From Comamonas halotolerans (GTDB taxonomy: Bacteria; Pseudomonadota; Gammaproteobacteria; Burkholderiales; Burkholderiaceae_C): a stretch of 64,000 bases of DNA. The DNA is taken from assembly GCF_030162935.1 (NCBI RefSeq), contig NZ_JASAUZ010000001.1:124001-188000 (forward strand). Reading direction: 5' to 3'. The notes beneath the pieces are model-generated. The model was not told where the DNA came from, searched no databases, and saw only the letters and a program-made list of their open reading frames with translations. Position 1 is the first letter of the stretch, and the number at the start of each line of letters is the position of its first letter. Position numbers and translations under genes: made by a program. Positions 46,232 through 54,637 of this stretch are shown here, piece after piece.

Positions 46232-48421
46232 TCAGAAATCCGCAACCAGCGAAATGCGCAGGTTGCGCCCTGGCTGGCTGTAAGCGTCGATGGCTGCCAA
46301 CTCGCTTGCCGCTGTCACGCCACTTACGTCCGACCAGTTCCAGTACTTTTTGTCCGTCAGGTTGAACAATCCGACATTCAGGCGCATACCTTTGCGCAAC
46401 TGCAGCTGAGCACTCAAATCCAGCACTGTGTGCGATGGACTGACAAACACGCTGCTGCTGTCTTTGGGCAAATCACCGCGTTGCTTGGCTGCGCTATAAG
46501 TGGCGGCCAACTCCCAGTTCCAGCGCGCTGCGCTTTGCCCCAGACCCAGCTTGAACTGGTGCGGCGAAATGCTCTCCAGCCCTTCGCCGTTTTCTCCTGT
46601 GCCCTTGGTGTAGCCATAGCCTCCACGAACTTGCCATGTTCCACCCCAGGATTGGCCCAGCTCCGTCTTGCCTCGCAGTTCAATACCGTGAATCTTGGCC
46701 TTGGCCTGATTGCGCGACTGCTGCAAGCTCACTACAGGACGTGTCCCCATGCTCCCAGCTGTGGCATAGCGTTCAATGAAGTTGCGGTAACGTGCATGAA
46801 AAGCGGTAACTTCCCATTGCGTCGCACCATGCGTATCACGCAGCCCTAGCTCAAAGTTGTGGCTGGTTTCGGCCTTCAAATCGGGATTGGGCAGGATGTA
46901 GTAACCGTAATACGGGGTGATGTTGCCGAAGAAGTTGTTGAGCTCCCCCGAGGTGGGCGCTCGAAAGCCGCGCTGGTAATGCGCAAACACCTGTAACTGG
47001 GGCTGTAACTGCCACTGCGCTCCCAGCTGTGGCAGCCAAGCGTCAAAGCTTTTGCGCACAGGGCTTGCTCCTGAAGCCCCCATGTCAATACTGCCTGTAT
47101 CGGGGCGGATCTTGACCGACTCATAGCGCAAGCCTGGCAGGATGGTCCATGCGCCAACTTCCATGCTGTCTTGCACATAAACACCCCAGCGTGTGGTGCG
47201 CGAGTCCGGGCCTTTGGGTACCGGCGTCGTGATCCCTCTGTCAGTAGACAGACTGCTTGTCTCGCTCTCGGTACGCGTCACATCTGCACCGTACAGCAGA
47301 TGGTGCAGCCCCAGTTGCTTGCGCGCTTGCACACCTGCTTGCCACAAGCGCTCGTCATAGCTGTGATCACGCAGGCGCCAGCCGTTGACCGTTGTGGTAT
47401 CCAGTGCCAACGTCTGCTCGTTGCTGCTGTCCTGCCAAGCCAGATAACTGCGCAGCGCGTCAGCTAACGCGCTGCCCACTACAAAGTCCGAACGCAGCGA
47501 AATGCGTGAGCGTCGATTGCTGTTGTCCTCAGTGTGGCTACGCGTGCTGCCATTGTCGAAGTCATGCAGATTGTTCACGTCTGTGCTTTGACGGCGGTGC
47601 TCCACCGTCAGCACATGGGTTTGCTGCGCATCGGGTTTGAACACCAGTTTGGCCAGTGCCGAATGGCGTCGGTTGTCTTCCGGATTCGCTCGGGTTCTGC
47701 GTAAACCTGTGCCCCCTACATGGCCCATGGTTTCGACCTCATCGCTCCAGTCACCGTTGAGTGACAGCAGCCATTGCCATTGCTGCGCCGCTTTGCCTGC
47801 CAGTGCCAGCCCTACCGTTTTGCCCTGGCTTTCACTGCGCCAGCCCAGCAACGCACGGCCAGCCAAAGTTTTGCCATCCACCAGCAAATCTGCCGGGGAC
47901 AAGGTACGCAGATTGACCGCGCCCGCTATACCGCCGGCCGGCATTTCAACGCCGCTGGCACCTTTGTGCACTTCAATTGCAGCCAATGTGAGCGGATCCA
48001 CGTAGTCACGCCCAAAACTGTGACTGTTCATGAAGCTGTCGGCCTCTGGCTGTGCAATACCATCAATCAAGGTCAGCACCCGATTGCCACCCAGACCACG
48101 TATTTCAAACCCGGTATTAGCCTCGCGCCCTGCCGTACCTCCTATTCCAGTGCCACGCCGGGCCGTACGTGGCACCTCCACATTGATCATGTCGTGCGTG
48201 GCATCGCGTATGTCCAGCACTTGCTGCCGCTCCAGCTGTGCACGATTCACAACCTCGGTGGCATAGCTAGCCTGCTCGGGTTTCAAACCCTCCTCAACTG
48301 CCTGCTCGGACACCGTTGTCAGCGGCAGTTGCGGCTCTGCAGCATAAGCAGACACCGCGCACAAACTGCTCCATAAAGTCGCCTGTGCAACCGGGCACAA
48401 CCTCCCCCACAAATACGTCAT
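46232..48421 (-). CDS. TonB-dependent hemoglobin/hemin receptor
   Basis: A 729-residue outer-membrane receptor. A signal peptide ends around ...AVSAYAAEP. The plug domain follows (residues ~40-160) with IRGLGGNRVLTLIDGIAQ, then a 22-strand barrel ending ...LRISLVADF with a terminal phenylalanine. NLFNL-like GLFNLTDKKYWNWSDVSG near the end is typical of the hemoglobin/transferrin receptor group. It takes haem into the periplasm with TonB energy. The ATG at 48421 is preferred over the TTG at 48442. A Fur box covers its promoter. First gene of the hemin operon. Similar to HmuR, but the exact symbol is not certain. Confidence 0.92.
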   Translation of the reverse strand: MTYLWGRLCPVAQATLWSSLCAVSAYAAEPQLPLTTVSEQAVEEGLKPEQASYATEVVNRAQLERQQVLDIRDATHDMINVEVPRTARRGTGIGGTAGREANTGFEIRGLGGNRVLTLIDGIAQPEADSFMNSHSFGRDYVDPLTLAAIEVHKGASGVEMPAGGIAGAVNLRTLSPADLLVDGKTLAGRALLGWRSESQGKTVGLALAGKAAQQWQWLLSLNGDWSDEVETMGHVGGTGLRRTRANPEDNRRHSALAKLVFKPDAQQTHVLTVEHRRQSTDVNNLHDFDNGSTRSHTEDNSNRRSRISLRSDFVVGSALADALRSYLAWQDSSNEQTLALDTTTVNGWRLRDHSYDERLWQAGVQARKQLGLHHLLYGADVTRTESETSSLSTDRGITTPVPKGPDSRTTRWGVYVQDSMEVGAWTILPGLRYESVKIRPDTGSIDMGASGASPVRKSFDAWLPQLGAQWQLQPQLQVFAHYQRGFRAPTSGELNNFFGNITPYYGYYILPNPDLKAETSHNFELGLRDTHGATQWEVTAFHARYRNFIERYATAGSMGTRPVVSLQQSRNQAKAKIHGIELRGKTELGQSWGGTWQVRGGYGYTKGTGENGEGLESISPHQFKLGLGQSAARWNWELAATYSAAKQRGDLPKDSSSVFVSPSHTVLDLSAQLQLRKGMRLNVGLFNLTDKKYWNWSDVSGVTAASELAAIDAYSQPGRNLRISLVADF

Positions 48422-48516
48422 GTCTTGCTCTCTCTCATTCAAAGTTCGCTCAAAGTGCTTTGGGCTGGCGAACCTGGTCCTGAGAGAGGATCTGGGGTAG
48501 CTGGCTGCTTTTTTAA

Positions 48517-48537
48517 ATTATATGAGAATTATTCGCA
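48517..48537 (-). promoter_or_regulatory. Fur box over the hemin receptor promoter
   Basis: TGAGAATTATTCGCA (48523-48537) is a 7-1-7 inverted repeat with one mismatch, matching the Fur core TGAGAATNATTCTCA in all but one base. It abuts a perfect -10 TATAAT read on the minus strand (48517-48522), about 95 bases upstream of the receptor start. Binding of Fur-iron would block RNA polymerase. Confidence 0.88.
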
Positions 48538-48591
48538 TTCCATATTGTATTTGAGTGTGCCAAGACTTTGCCTGTGTTTTGCCTGTATCCA

Positions 48592-49779
48592 TCAAGGTTT
48601 CAATACTGCGCCCCATCTGCGTTGCGCAAAGGCGCACCAACCCAAAGCCAGCATTGCCAACGCGCCCCCCACCCAACCAATGTTGGCCATGCCGCTGTGC
48701 AAACTCACCTGGCTGCCCAGCAGGGCCCCCGCACCAATACCAATATTGAAAATTCCCGAGAAAAGTGACATGGCCACATCCGTGGCATCGTGGGCCAGCG
48801 ACAGCACCTTGGCTTGCATGGTCAGTACCATGCACATCAAGGCCGTGCCCCAGACCACACACACGCCATACAGCAACCAGGCACTTTGACTGGCGGGCAG
48901 CAACATCAGCAGGCTACTTGCCAACGCAGCATTCGATAAAAGCAAAAAACTTTGAGGATAGCGAGCACTGTAGGTGCCGAACAAAACACTGCCGACAATG
49001 CCCATGCCGCCAAACAGCAGCAGCACCACAGTGGTGACATGAGCATCCAAACCTGCCACCACTTGCACAAAAGGCTCGATATAGCTGTAGACGGTGAACT
49101 GCGCGGTCACCACCACCACCAGCAAGGCATAAATTGCCATCAATGCAGGACGACGCAACAACACGGGAATGCTGGAGGCTGAACCTGCATTGGCGCTGGG
49201 CAGCAAGGGCAGTAATCGTGCCAAAGCCAGCATCACAACCACAGCAATCGCGCCAATGGCCCAAAACGTCGTGCGCCAGCCGAGCCAGTCACCCACAACA
49301 CGCCCCAAAGGAATCCCCATCACCATGGCCAGAGTTGTTCCGGTCGCCAGCAGGCCCAACGCTTGCGCCTTCTTGCCTGCTGGTGCCAGACGCACAGCCA
49401 GTGCTGCCGTGATGGACCAAAACACCGCATGTGACAGCGCCACCCCCATGCGGCTTGCCACCAGAAGTTCAAAGCTCGTGGCCAGACCCGAAGCGACATG
49501 ACTGACGATGAACAGCGCAAACACCACCATCAACAGCTTGCGGCGTTCGATCTTGCGCGTGAGCAGCATGAACGGCAACGATGCCAGCGCAACCACCCAG
49601 GCGTAAATGGTCAACATCAGGCCCACATGCTCGGCCGGCATGGCAAAACTGGCACCAATATCACTGAGCATGCCCACTGGAACAAATTCACTGGTATTGA
49701 AGATAAAGGCCCCCATGGCCAGCGCAAAGACACTCAACCAGGCGCGAAAATCGGAAGCAGAAGAATCAGGGGAAGACAT
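48592..49779 (-). CDS. MFS efflux transporter, sugar/arabinose efflux (SotB-like)
   Basis: A 395-residue major facilitator with twelve helices. [20 protein letters not shown] is the hallmark of the SotB/YdhP/arabinose-efflux group, and [12 protein letters not shown] is the loop 2-3 motif. Such pumps export sugars, IPTG-like compounds or drugs. It transcribes towards the hemin receptor but the intergenic Fur box implies a separate promoter for that operon. Upstream, a terminator isolates it from the metallo-beta-lactamase-fold gene. Confidence 0.87.
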   Translation of the reverse strand: MSSPDSSASDFRAWLSVFALAMGAFIFNTSEFVPVGMLSDIGASFAMPAEHVGLMLTIYAWVVALASLPFMLLTRKIERRKLLMVVFALFIVSHVASGLATSFELLVASRMGVALSHAVFWSITAALAVRLAPAGKKAQALGLLATGTTLAMVMGIPLGRVVGDWLGWRTTFWAIGAIAVVVMLALARLLPLLPSANAGSASSIPVLLRRPALMAIYALLVVVVTAQFTVYSYIEPFVQVVAGLDAHVTTVVLLLFGGMGIVGSVLFGTYSARYPQSFLLLSNAALASSLLMLLPASQSAWLLYGVCVVWGTALMCMVLTMQAKVLSLAHDATDVAMSLFSGIFNIGIGAGALLGSQVSLHSGMANIGWVGGALAMLALGWCAFAQRRWGAVLKP

Positions 49780-49790
49780 TCAAGTGACCA

Positions 49791-49822
49791 GAAAAGAAAA
49801 TGCACGCCATCGCTGCGTGCAT
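49791..49822 (-). terminator. Terminator of the metallo-beta-lactamase-fold gene
   Basis: Stem ATGCACGC / GCGTGCAT with a 7-base loop (49800-49822); on the minus strand it runs into TTTTCTTTTC. It sits about 75 bases beyond the stop at 49899. Confidence 0.75.
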
Positions 49823-49898
49823 GGATTGCGGTGACAAAGCAGCCGCAAAGTCTAGCCCTTGCGCAAAAATGTTGGAGCACTGGCGCGCGCTTCCATGT

Positions 49899-50813
49899 TC
49901 AGCCCCAGGCCATTTCCCCTAACGCCACTTTGGCGCCAAGCTCCAGCGATGTCTGGCTTGGCAGATCCGGATAACGTTGCAACATCCGCGCAATCAATTG
50001 AGCACTGTCCTTTGACTGATTCAGCTCCTCTTCAAAGGCCTGCAGATAATCGCGTGTAAATCGGATGGCCGAGGCATCCATGGTCGCCTTTGGCCCCATA
50101 TGACCGGGTACCACCAAAGCAGGATTGCGGGCCAGCATGGCATCCAGATTCTCGCGCCAGGCCTTGCGTGCATCGGCACTGGGGGTGTCTGCTATCCAGA
50201 CGTGCAGATCCGAGAACACCAGCACTCCGCCCACAATGGCCCGAAGCGAAGGCACCCACAGATAACGTCGGTTTTGCATGCCTTGTGCAGGCACGATCTC
50301 GATACGGTGCCCTTGTAACGTCAGCTCAGGTTCGATGTAAGGCTGTGCAAACACCACATCCGAACGCTTTTGCGGCCCGTTGGCCTTGAGCTGAGGCCCC
50401 CAGACAGCGAGTTTTTTGTCCACATTGGCATTGATTGCAGCCACCGTCTCAGGTGCAGCAAGAATACGCGCCTGTGGAAAATCTTCACGGATGGGCGCCA
50501 GACCAAAGTAATAGTCGGGATCGCTTTGACTGATATAGATCGCTTTAAGTGTCTTTCCCGTAGCTGCAATTGCCTGGGCCACAACTCTGCCATCCGACAA
50601 GGTAAAGCCACCATCAACCAATACCGCTTCATGACCGGCACTGAGCAACACTGGTGCGCGGGAAAAACCGCTCTCATCGGCAGGAAAATGGGTCCATTGC
50701 AAACCGTAGGCCGCAATGTTGCCACTTTCAGCCGCAAGCGCTACCTGCCATCCTGTGGTCGTTGCCGCCATAGCAAGGGAACTTATTTGAAGAAAATTAC
50801 GACGATTCAGCAT
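49899..50813 (-). CDS. Exported metallo-beta-lactamase-fold protein with altered metal site
   Basis: A 304-residue protein with a Tat-type signal (NRRNFLQISSLAMAATTTG, residues 3-21, then ...QVALA). The rest matches the metallo-beta-lactamase fold: LVDGGFTLSDGRVV, IYISQSDPDYYFGLAP and VVPGHMG (residues 236-240). The usual metal motif HxHxDH is ISQSDPDYYFG at 94-104, so the first two histidines and the last are absent although the aspartates and the later GH remain. It may bind one metal or none and might be a binding or non-hydrolytic member. The start ATG at 50813 is natural. It is alone in its unit. Confidence 0.75.
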   Translation of the reverse strand: MLNRRNFLQISSLAMAATTTGWQVALAAESGNIAAYGLQWTHFPADESGFSRAPVLLSAGHEAVLVDGGFTLSDGRVVAQAIAATGKTLKAIYISQSDPDYYFGLAPIREDFPQARILAAPETVAAINANVDKKLAVWGPQLKANGPQKRSDVVFAQPYIEPELTLQGHRIEIVPAQGMQNRRYLWVPSLRAIVGGVLVFSDLHVWIADTPSADARKAWRENLDAMLARNPALVVPGHMGPKATMDASAIRFTRDYLQAFEEELNQSKDSAQLIARMLQRYPDLPSQTSLELGAKVALGEMAWG

Positions 50814-50945
50814 AAAAAAACTTTTAAGGAAATGACGCCAGTCTGCAGCCTGCTGGGATGGCCTGTACTGGTCGCAATAGTTGCTCCATCACCAGCATTT
50901 CAAAGACAAGGTCTTCAAAGCCCAACCGCTGCAGACTCATGGCTC

Positions 50946-51608
50946 TCAATAAGCGACAGTAAAACGCTTGCGCAGATGTAGCTGCTGCTCCAAGGCATCC
51001 ACCATAGCCACCGCCAGATCCTGTACAGAAATATCTCCCGGCTGACCATCAACCTGCATCAAAGGCATATCGCTGCCCGTGCGATAGTGGCCTGTGCGGC
51101 CTTTGGCTTGCGCCGCAGATCCCGCATGAAAACCTACAGCAGGACTGAGCAATGTCCAATCCAAAGCGCTTTCCTGCTGCAACTCCGCGAGCATGTCTCG
51201 CGCTGCCGAAGCACCTGCATAAATCGCTTTGGGGAAGGATGGGGTATCCACAATCTGTACACCAGGCTCTGCGTACAAGCTGCCTGCACCGCCCACCACC
51301 AAGTAACGCTGCACGCCTGCTGCTTTCGTGCCTTGCACAATCGCCCGGGAACCACGCATGAAGTCATCATAAATATTCGGATTGCTCCAGCCCGCGTTAT
51401 AGGCACTGATCACCGCCTGGCTGCCGCGCACGCCTCGCTCAACCGCAGTTGCATCCATGACATCCGCCTGCACCACGGTCAATCCGGGCTGAGCAGGCAG
51501 CTTGGACGAATCACGCACCAAAGCCACCACCGTGTGGCCGCGTTGCAGCAACTCCTGCAGCAGGGCTGCACCGACAAAACCTGTGGCACCAATCAAAGCG
51601 ACTTGCAT
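50946..51608 (-). CDS. NAD(P)-binding SDR-like oxidoreductase (NmrA-like)
   Basis: A 220-residue atypical short-chain dehydrogenase. GATGFVGAALLQEL is the Rossmann loop (GxxGxxG), and VVQADVMDATAVERGVRGSQAVISAYN is the next conserved block. There is no YxxxK pair, so it belongs with the NAD(P)H-binding, NmrA-like or flavin reductase-like proteins. It is divergent from a LysR regulator 107 bases away, which probably controls it. Function unknown; response to reactive electrophiles is common for such pairs but is an inference. Confidence 0.82.
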   Translation of the reverse strand: MQVALIGATGFVGAALLQELLQRGHTVVALVRDSSKLPAQPGLTVVQADVMDATAVERGVRGSQAVISAYNAGWSNPNIYDDFMRGSRAIVQGTKAAGVQRYLVVGGAGSLYAEPGVQIVDTPSFPKAIYAGASAARDMLAELQQESALDWTLLSPAVGFHAGSAAQAKGRTGHYRTGSDMPLMQVDGQPGDISVQDLAVAMVDALEQQLHLRKRFTVAY

Positions 51609-51652
51609 AGCGAACTCCTTGTGTGTTTGAAATCAATGCATTGAGCTTAAGT

Positions 51653-51708
51653 GTTTCACCTCCTCATGAAACATGCGATTTCCACCAACACTTTGAAGCT
51701 ACACTTCA
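51653..51708. promoter_or_regulatory. Candidate LysR operator region
   Basis: Two dyads lie between the divergent genes: GTTTCA / TGAAAC (51653-51672, 8-base spacer) and TGAAG / CTTCA (51694-51708, 5-base spacer). LysR proteins commonly bind two such sites between themselves and a divergent target. Confidence 0.5.
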
Positions 51709-51715
51709 TAATCGA

Positions 51716-52630
51716 ATGATGGATGATCTCAAACGTATGGCAGTATTTGCTGCCGTGGTGCAGCATGGCTCAATGACTGCCGCTGCCCGAATATTGGGCA
51801 TGAGTCCATCGGCTGTAAGCCAGCATATCCGCCAGCTGGAGCGCGAAAGCCAGGTCACGCTGCTGCACCGATCAACTCGGCAAATTGCACTGACCGATGC
51901 AGGCCAGCGCTTTTATGCGCAATGCGCCACCCTGACAGCCGCAGCTGATCGGGCACGTGCCGAGTTGGCGGCTGAACAGCAAGACCCCAGTGGTGAGCTT
52001 CGCCTTGCCGCTCCAGTTGGGTTTGCCCGCCATGCAGGCCCTGCGCTGGGCGCATGGCTGGCACGCTTTCCACAATTGCGGCTGCGCCTGCTGCTGGATG
52101 ATGCGCCCATTGACCTGATCCAGGCCCGTGTGGATCTGGCACTACGCTTTGGTCCCCTGGCCGATTCCAACTGGGTCGCACGTAAGCTGGCCAGCACACC
52201 GAACTGGTTATGCGCTGCCCCCCAATGGATACAAGCACAGAGTGCGATGCCCCTGCACCCAGCACAATTGGCACAGGCCGCATGGCTGACACTCAATCGT
52301 CATGATCATGCAGATATCCATGTACAAGCACAGCATGTCGAAACGGGCGAAACCTATGCCTTGCAGACCCCAGCCCACATCGTCAGCAACCACCAGGGTG
52401 CTGTGCAGCAACTGTGCGAGGCTGGGCTAGGTGTTGCCCTACTCTCGGCCCTGGATGCTGCCAGCGCGGTACAGCAAGGCACCCTGGTACGTTTGCTGCC
52501 GCAATGGGATGTCGGCCAGCTGAGTATCTGGGCCGTTACGCCTCAGCGCGATGCGCAGCCTGCCAAAGTGCGCCAAGCTATACAGGAATTGCAGGCTTAC
52601 CTCAGCGTGGTTCGCGGTACCCAGACTTAG
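51716..52630 (+). CDS. LysR family transcriptional regulator
   Basis: A 304-residue LysR regulator. The N-terminal helix-turn-helix is MAVFAAVVQHGSMTAAARIL and SPSAVSQHIRQLERES; the rest is the LysR substrate-binding domain, for example VGFARHAGPALGAWLARFPQL. The ATG pair at 51716/51719 gives the normal N-terminus; no ribosome site is visible, and the message may be nearly leaderless. The longer frame from 51623 has no family similarity. Divergent from the NAD(P)-binding gene, its likely target. Confidence 0.88.
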   Translation: MMDDLKRMAVFAAVVQHGSMTAAARILGMSPSAVSQHIRQLERESQVTLLHRSTRQIALTDAGQRFYAQCATLTAAADRARAELAAEQQDPSGELRLAAPVGFARHAGPALGAWLARFPQLRLRLLLDDAPIDLIQARVDLALRFGPLADSNWVARKLASTPNWLCAAPQWIQAQSAMPLHPAQLAQAAWLTLNRHDHADIHVQAQHVETGETYALQTPAHIVSNHQGAVQQLCEAGLGVALLSALDAASAVQQGTLVRLLPQWDVGQLSIWAVTPQRDAQPAKVRQAIQELQAYLSVVRGTQT

Positions 52631-52642
52631 CCGATAAGCAAA

Positions 52643-52670
52643 AAAGGCAGATGCGCTTGCATCTGCCTTT
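52643..52670. terminator. Terminator between LysR and ppk2
   Basis: Perfect 12-bp stem AAAGGCAGATGC / GCATCTGCCTTT with a GCTT loop, 13 bases after the LysR stop. Flanking A and T runs are short but present on both sides, so it can serve both strands. Confidence 0.85.
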
Positions 52671-52736
52671 CGTGCCGCACGCTCAACTGTTAAAGCGTTA
52701 AGGCGTTTAAGCGCAGTTACAGCAATTCGTAAGGCG

Positions 52737-53885
52737 TCACTCAGTACTGGGTTCGGACTTTTCACCGCGCTCATAGATGGCAGCAGCCCGTCCAACGATC
52801 AGCGAGTCCAGCCGCCCGATTTTCCCCATGTCTCGGTTTTTGTAGGGCAATCTGTGCAGCACATAACGAATTGCGTTCAAGCGCGCACGCTTCTTGCAGT
52901 CGCTTTTGACAACAGTCCAGGGGGAATCTGCCGTATCGGTTTCAAAGAACATCGCCTCCTTGGCCCGCGTGTATTCATCCCATTTGTCCAGCGATGCCTG
53001 GTCAATGGGAGATAGCTTCCACTGCTTGAGAGGGTGGGTTTCTCGTTCCTTGAAGCGGCGGCGCTGCTCTTTGCGACTGACGCTGAACCAGAATTTGATG
53101 ACATGCACGCCACTGTTGACCAGCATTCGCTCAAACTGTGGCGCGTCCTGCATAAACTGGCGGTACTGCGCTTCGGTACAAAAGCCCATCACACGTTCCA
53201 CGCCGGCACGGTTGTACCAGCTGCGGTCAAACAGCACGATCTCTCCGGCTGTCGGCAGGTGCTGCACATACCGTTGAAAGTACCATTGCCCCTGTTCGGT
53301 GGTACTTGGTTTTTCCAGCGCCACAACACGCGCACCGCGTGGATTCAAGTGCTCCATGAAGCGTTTGATGGTGCCGCCCTTGCCTGCCGCATCACGCCCT
53401 TCGAAGATGATGCACACGCGCTGTCCAGTTTCCTTGACCCAGGCTTGCAGCTTGAGCAACTCCACCTGCAGCCGGAACTTCTCTTTTTCATACACCGTGC
53501 GGCGCATCAAGTTGGCGTATGGATAGCCGCCATCCTTCCAATCCTTGCTCAACTCCTCATCCGGATTGGGCTTTGGCTCTCGCTTGCTGCCATCAAGCTT
53601 GTTCAACGCTCGGCGCAGTGCTTTCTGATCGTCAGGATCCGAGCCCTCCAGCAAGGCACGCAGCGCTTTGGCACGGTCCTTGTCGCTACCAGGCTGATCA
53701 AGCACGTCCATGACTGCCGCAACACGCCGTTTTTGCGCTGCCTGCGTGGCTTGACCCACCACAAACTTCTCAATGGATTGCAGATCACCACCCGCCGCAA
53801 TATCACCTTCGGAAACTTTCCGTTTGCCGTGTTCGACACGGGACTCACGTTGGACAGGATTGCTGGCGCTCGGTTTGTCTGCCAT
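52737..53885 (-). CDS. ppk2: Polyphosphate kinase 2
   Basis: A 382-residue PPK2. It interconverts nucleotides and polyphosphate, so it can make GTP or ATP from nucleoside diphosphates and polyphosphate. The P-loop is FEGRDAAGKGGTIKRF, followed by RGARVVALEKPSTTEQGQWYFQ and the Walker B/lid segment LFDRSWYNRAGVERVMGF. KFWFSVSRKEQRRRFKERE is also typical. The first ~130 residues are an extra charged domain ahead of the core (YPYANLMRRTVYEKEKF). The ATG at 53885 with AAGGAG seven bases before it is preferred to the frame to 54032. Nucleotide preference cannot be told. Confidence 0.93.
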   Translation of the reverse strand: MADKPSASNPVQRESRVEHGKRKVSEGDIAAGGDLQSIEKFVVGQATQAAQKRRVAAVMDVLDQPGSDKDRAKALRALLEGSDPDDQKALRRALNKLDGSKREPKPNPDEELSKDWKDGGYPYANLMRRTVYEKEKFRLQVELLKLQAWVKETGQRVCIIFEGRDAAGKGGTIKRFMEHLNPRGARVVALEKPSTTEQGQWYFQRYVQHLPTAGEIVLFDRSWYNRAGVERVMGFCTEAQYRQFMQDAPQFERMLVNSGVHVIKFWFSVSRKEQRRRFKERETHPLKQWKLSPIDQASLDKWDEYTRAKEAMFFETDTADSPWTVVKSDCKKRARLNAIRYVLHRLPYKNRDMGKIGRLDSLIVGRAAAIYERGEKSEPSTE

Positions 53886-54046
53886 TCGCAAACTCCTTGC
53901 TGTTGTAGGCTTATGCTGCATCACAGCAAAAATAAAAAAACGACTCTCTGATCGCACAAAGATACCATTGGCCCTACCCCAGCGGTTCAGGTAATTGACT
54001 AAGGTAACAGCCCTTGTGCCATGCATGTTCACACTGGAGGTAGAAA

Positions 54047-54616
54047 GTGCTTGAAACTGCCTTTACGGAATTTGCAGCAATGCGCCACCACCGCTACTTC
54101 TTTGCGTTGCTCCTTGCTTTGGCGCTCGCGCCCTATTGTGCTTACACGCAAGTCCTGCGCTGCGAGGATGATCAGGGACACATCACTTTCACCGATGGCA
54201 GTTGCCCCAGCAACCAGCGAGGTCGGGAAGTCGTCCCTGCGCCGAGCGCCGAAGAAAAGGCGGCCCAAGAAGCACGCTACCAACAAGCGCTGGAGCGCCA
54301 ACGGGCAGACCAGCTGTTGCAAGCAGAGCGTGAGGCTGCGCAACAGCAAGCCGATGCGGCGCGCGCTGCTGCTGAAGCCGCAAGGCGCCCAGCGCCTGCG
54401 CCGGTGATTGTTCAGGTGCCGGACACTTCCACCCCTCGTATCCCCATCTATGGGCCGCTGTACCCACCACACCGTCCCCATTTGCGCCCACCACCACACA
54501 CCAAGCCACCACCACACACCAAGCCACCACCCAAGCCTGAGCAACCTGCCGGCAACTTCAATTGCAATGTATTCCGCTGCTATGACGGCAAAGGCAACAC
54601 ATGGAGCCGCCCATAA
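54047..54616 (+). CDS. DUF4124 exported protein with proline/histidine repeat
   Basis: A 189-residue protein (GTG start at 54047, after GGAGG six bases upstream; an ATG at 54080 is an alternative). A hydrophobic signal (YFFALLLALALAPYC) precedes the DUF4124 domain, VLRCEDDQGHITFTDGSCP. A helical alanine/glutamine/glutamate stretch follows (~70-110), then a proline/histidine-rich run with two tandem HTKPPP units at the DNA level (54489-54535). The C-terminus has NCNVFRCYDGKGNTWSRP. Probably periplasmic or envelope-bound; function unknown. Confidence 0.8.
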   Translation: MLETAFTEFAAMRHHRYFFALLLALALAPYCAYTQVLRCEDDQGHITFTDGSCPSNQRGREVVPAPSAEEKAAQEARYQQALERQRADQLLQAEREAAQQQADAARAAAEAARRPAPAPVIVQVPDTSTPRIPIYGPLYPPHRPHLRPPPHTKPPPHTKPPPKPEQPAGNFNCNVFRCYDGKGNTWSRP

Positions 54617-54637
54617 GTGTGGTGCGTTCTTGTGCCG

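Noticed and set aside
54489..54535. Short tandem repeat that could be taken for a CRISPR-like or phase-variable repeat
   Set aside because: It is two in-frame 18-base units coding HTKPPP inside the DUF4124 gene; no spacers and no homopolymer to slip.
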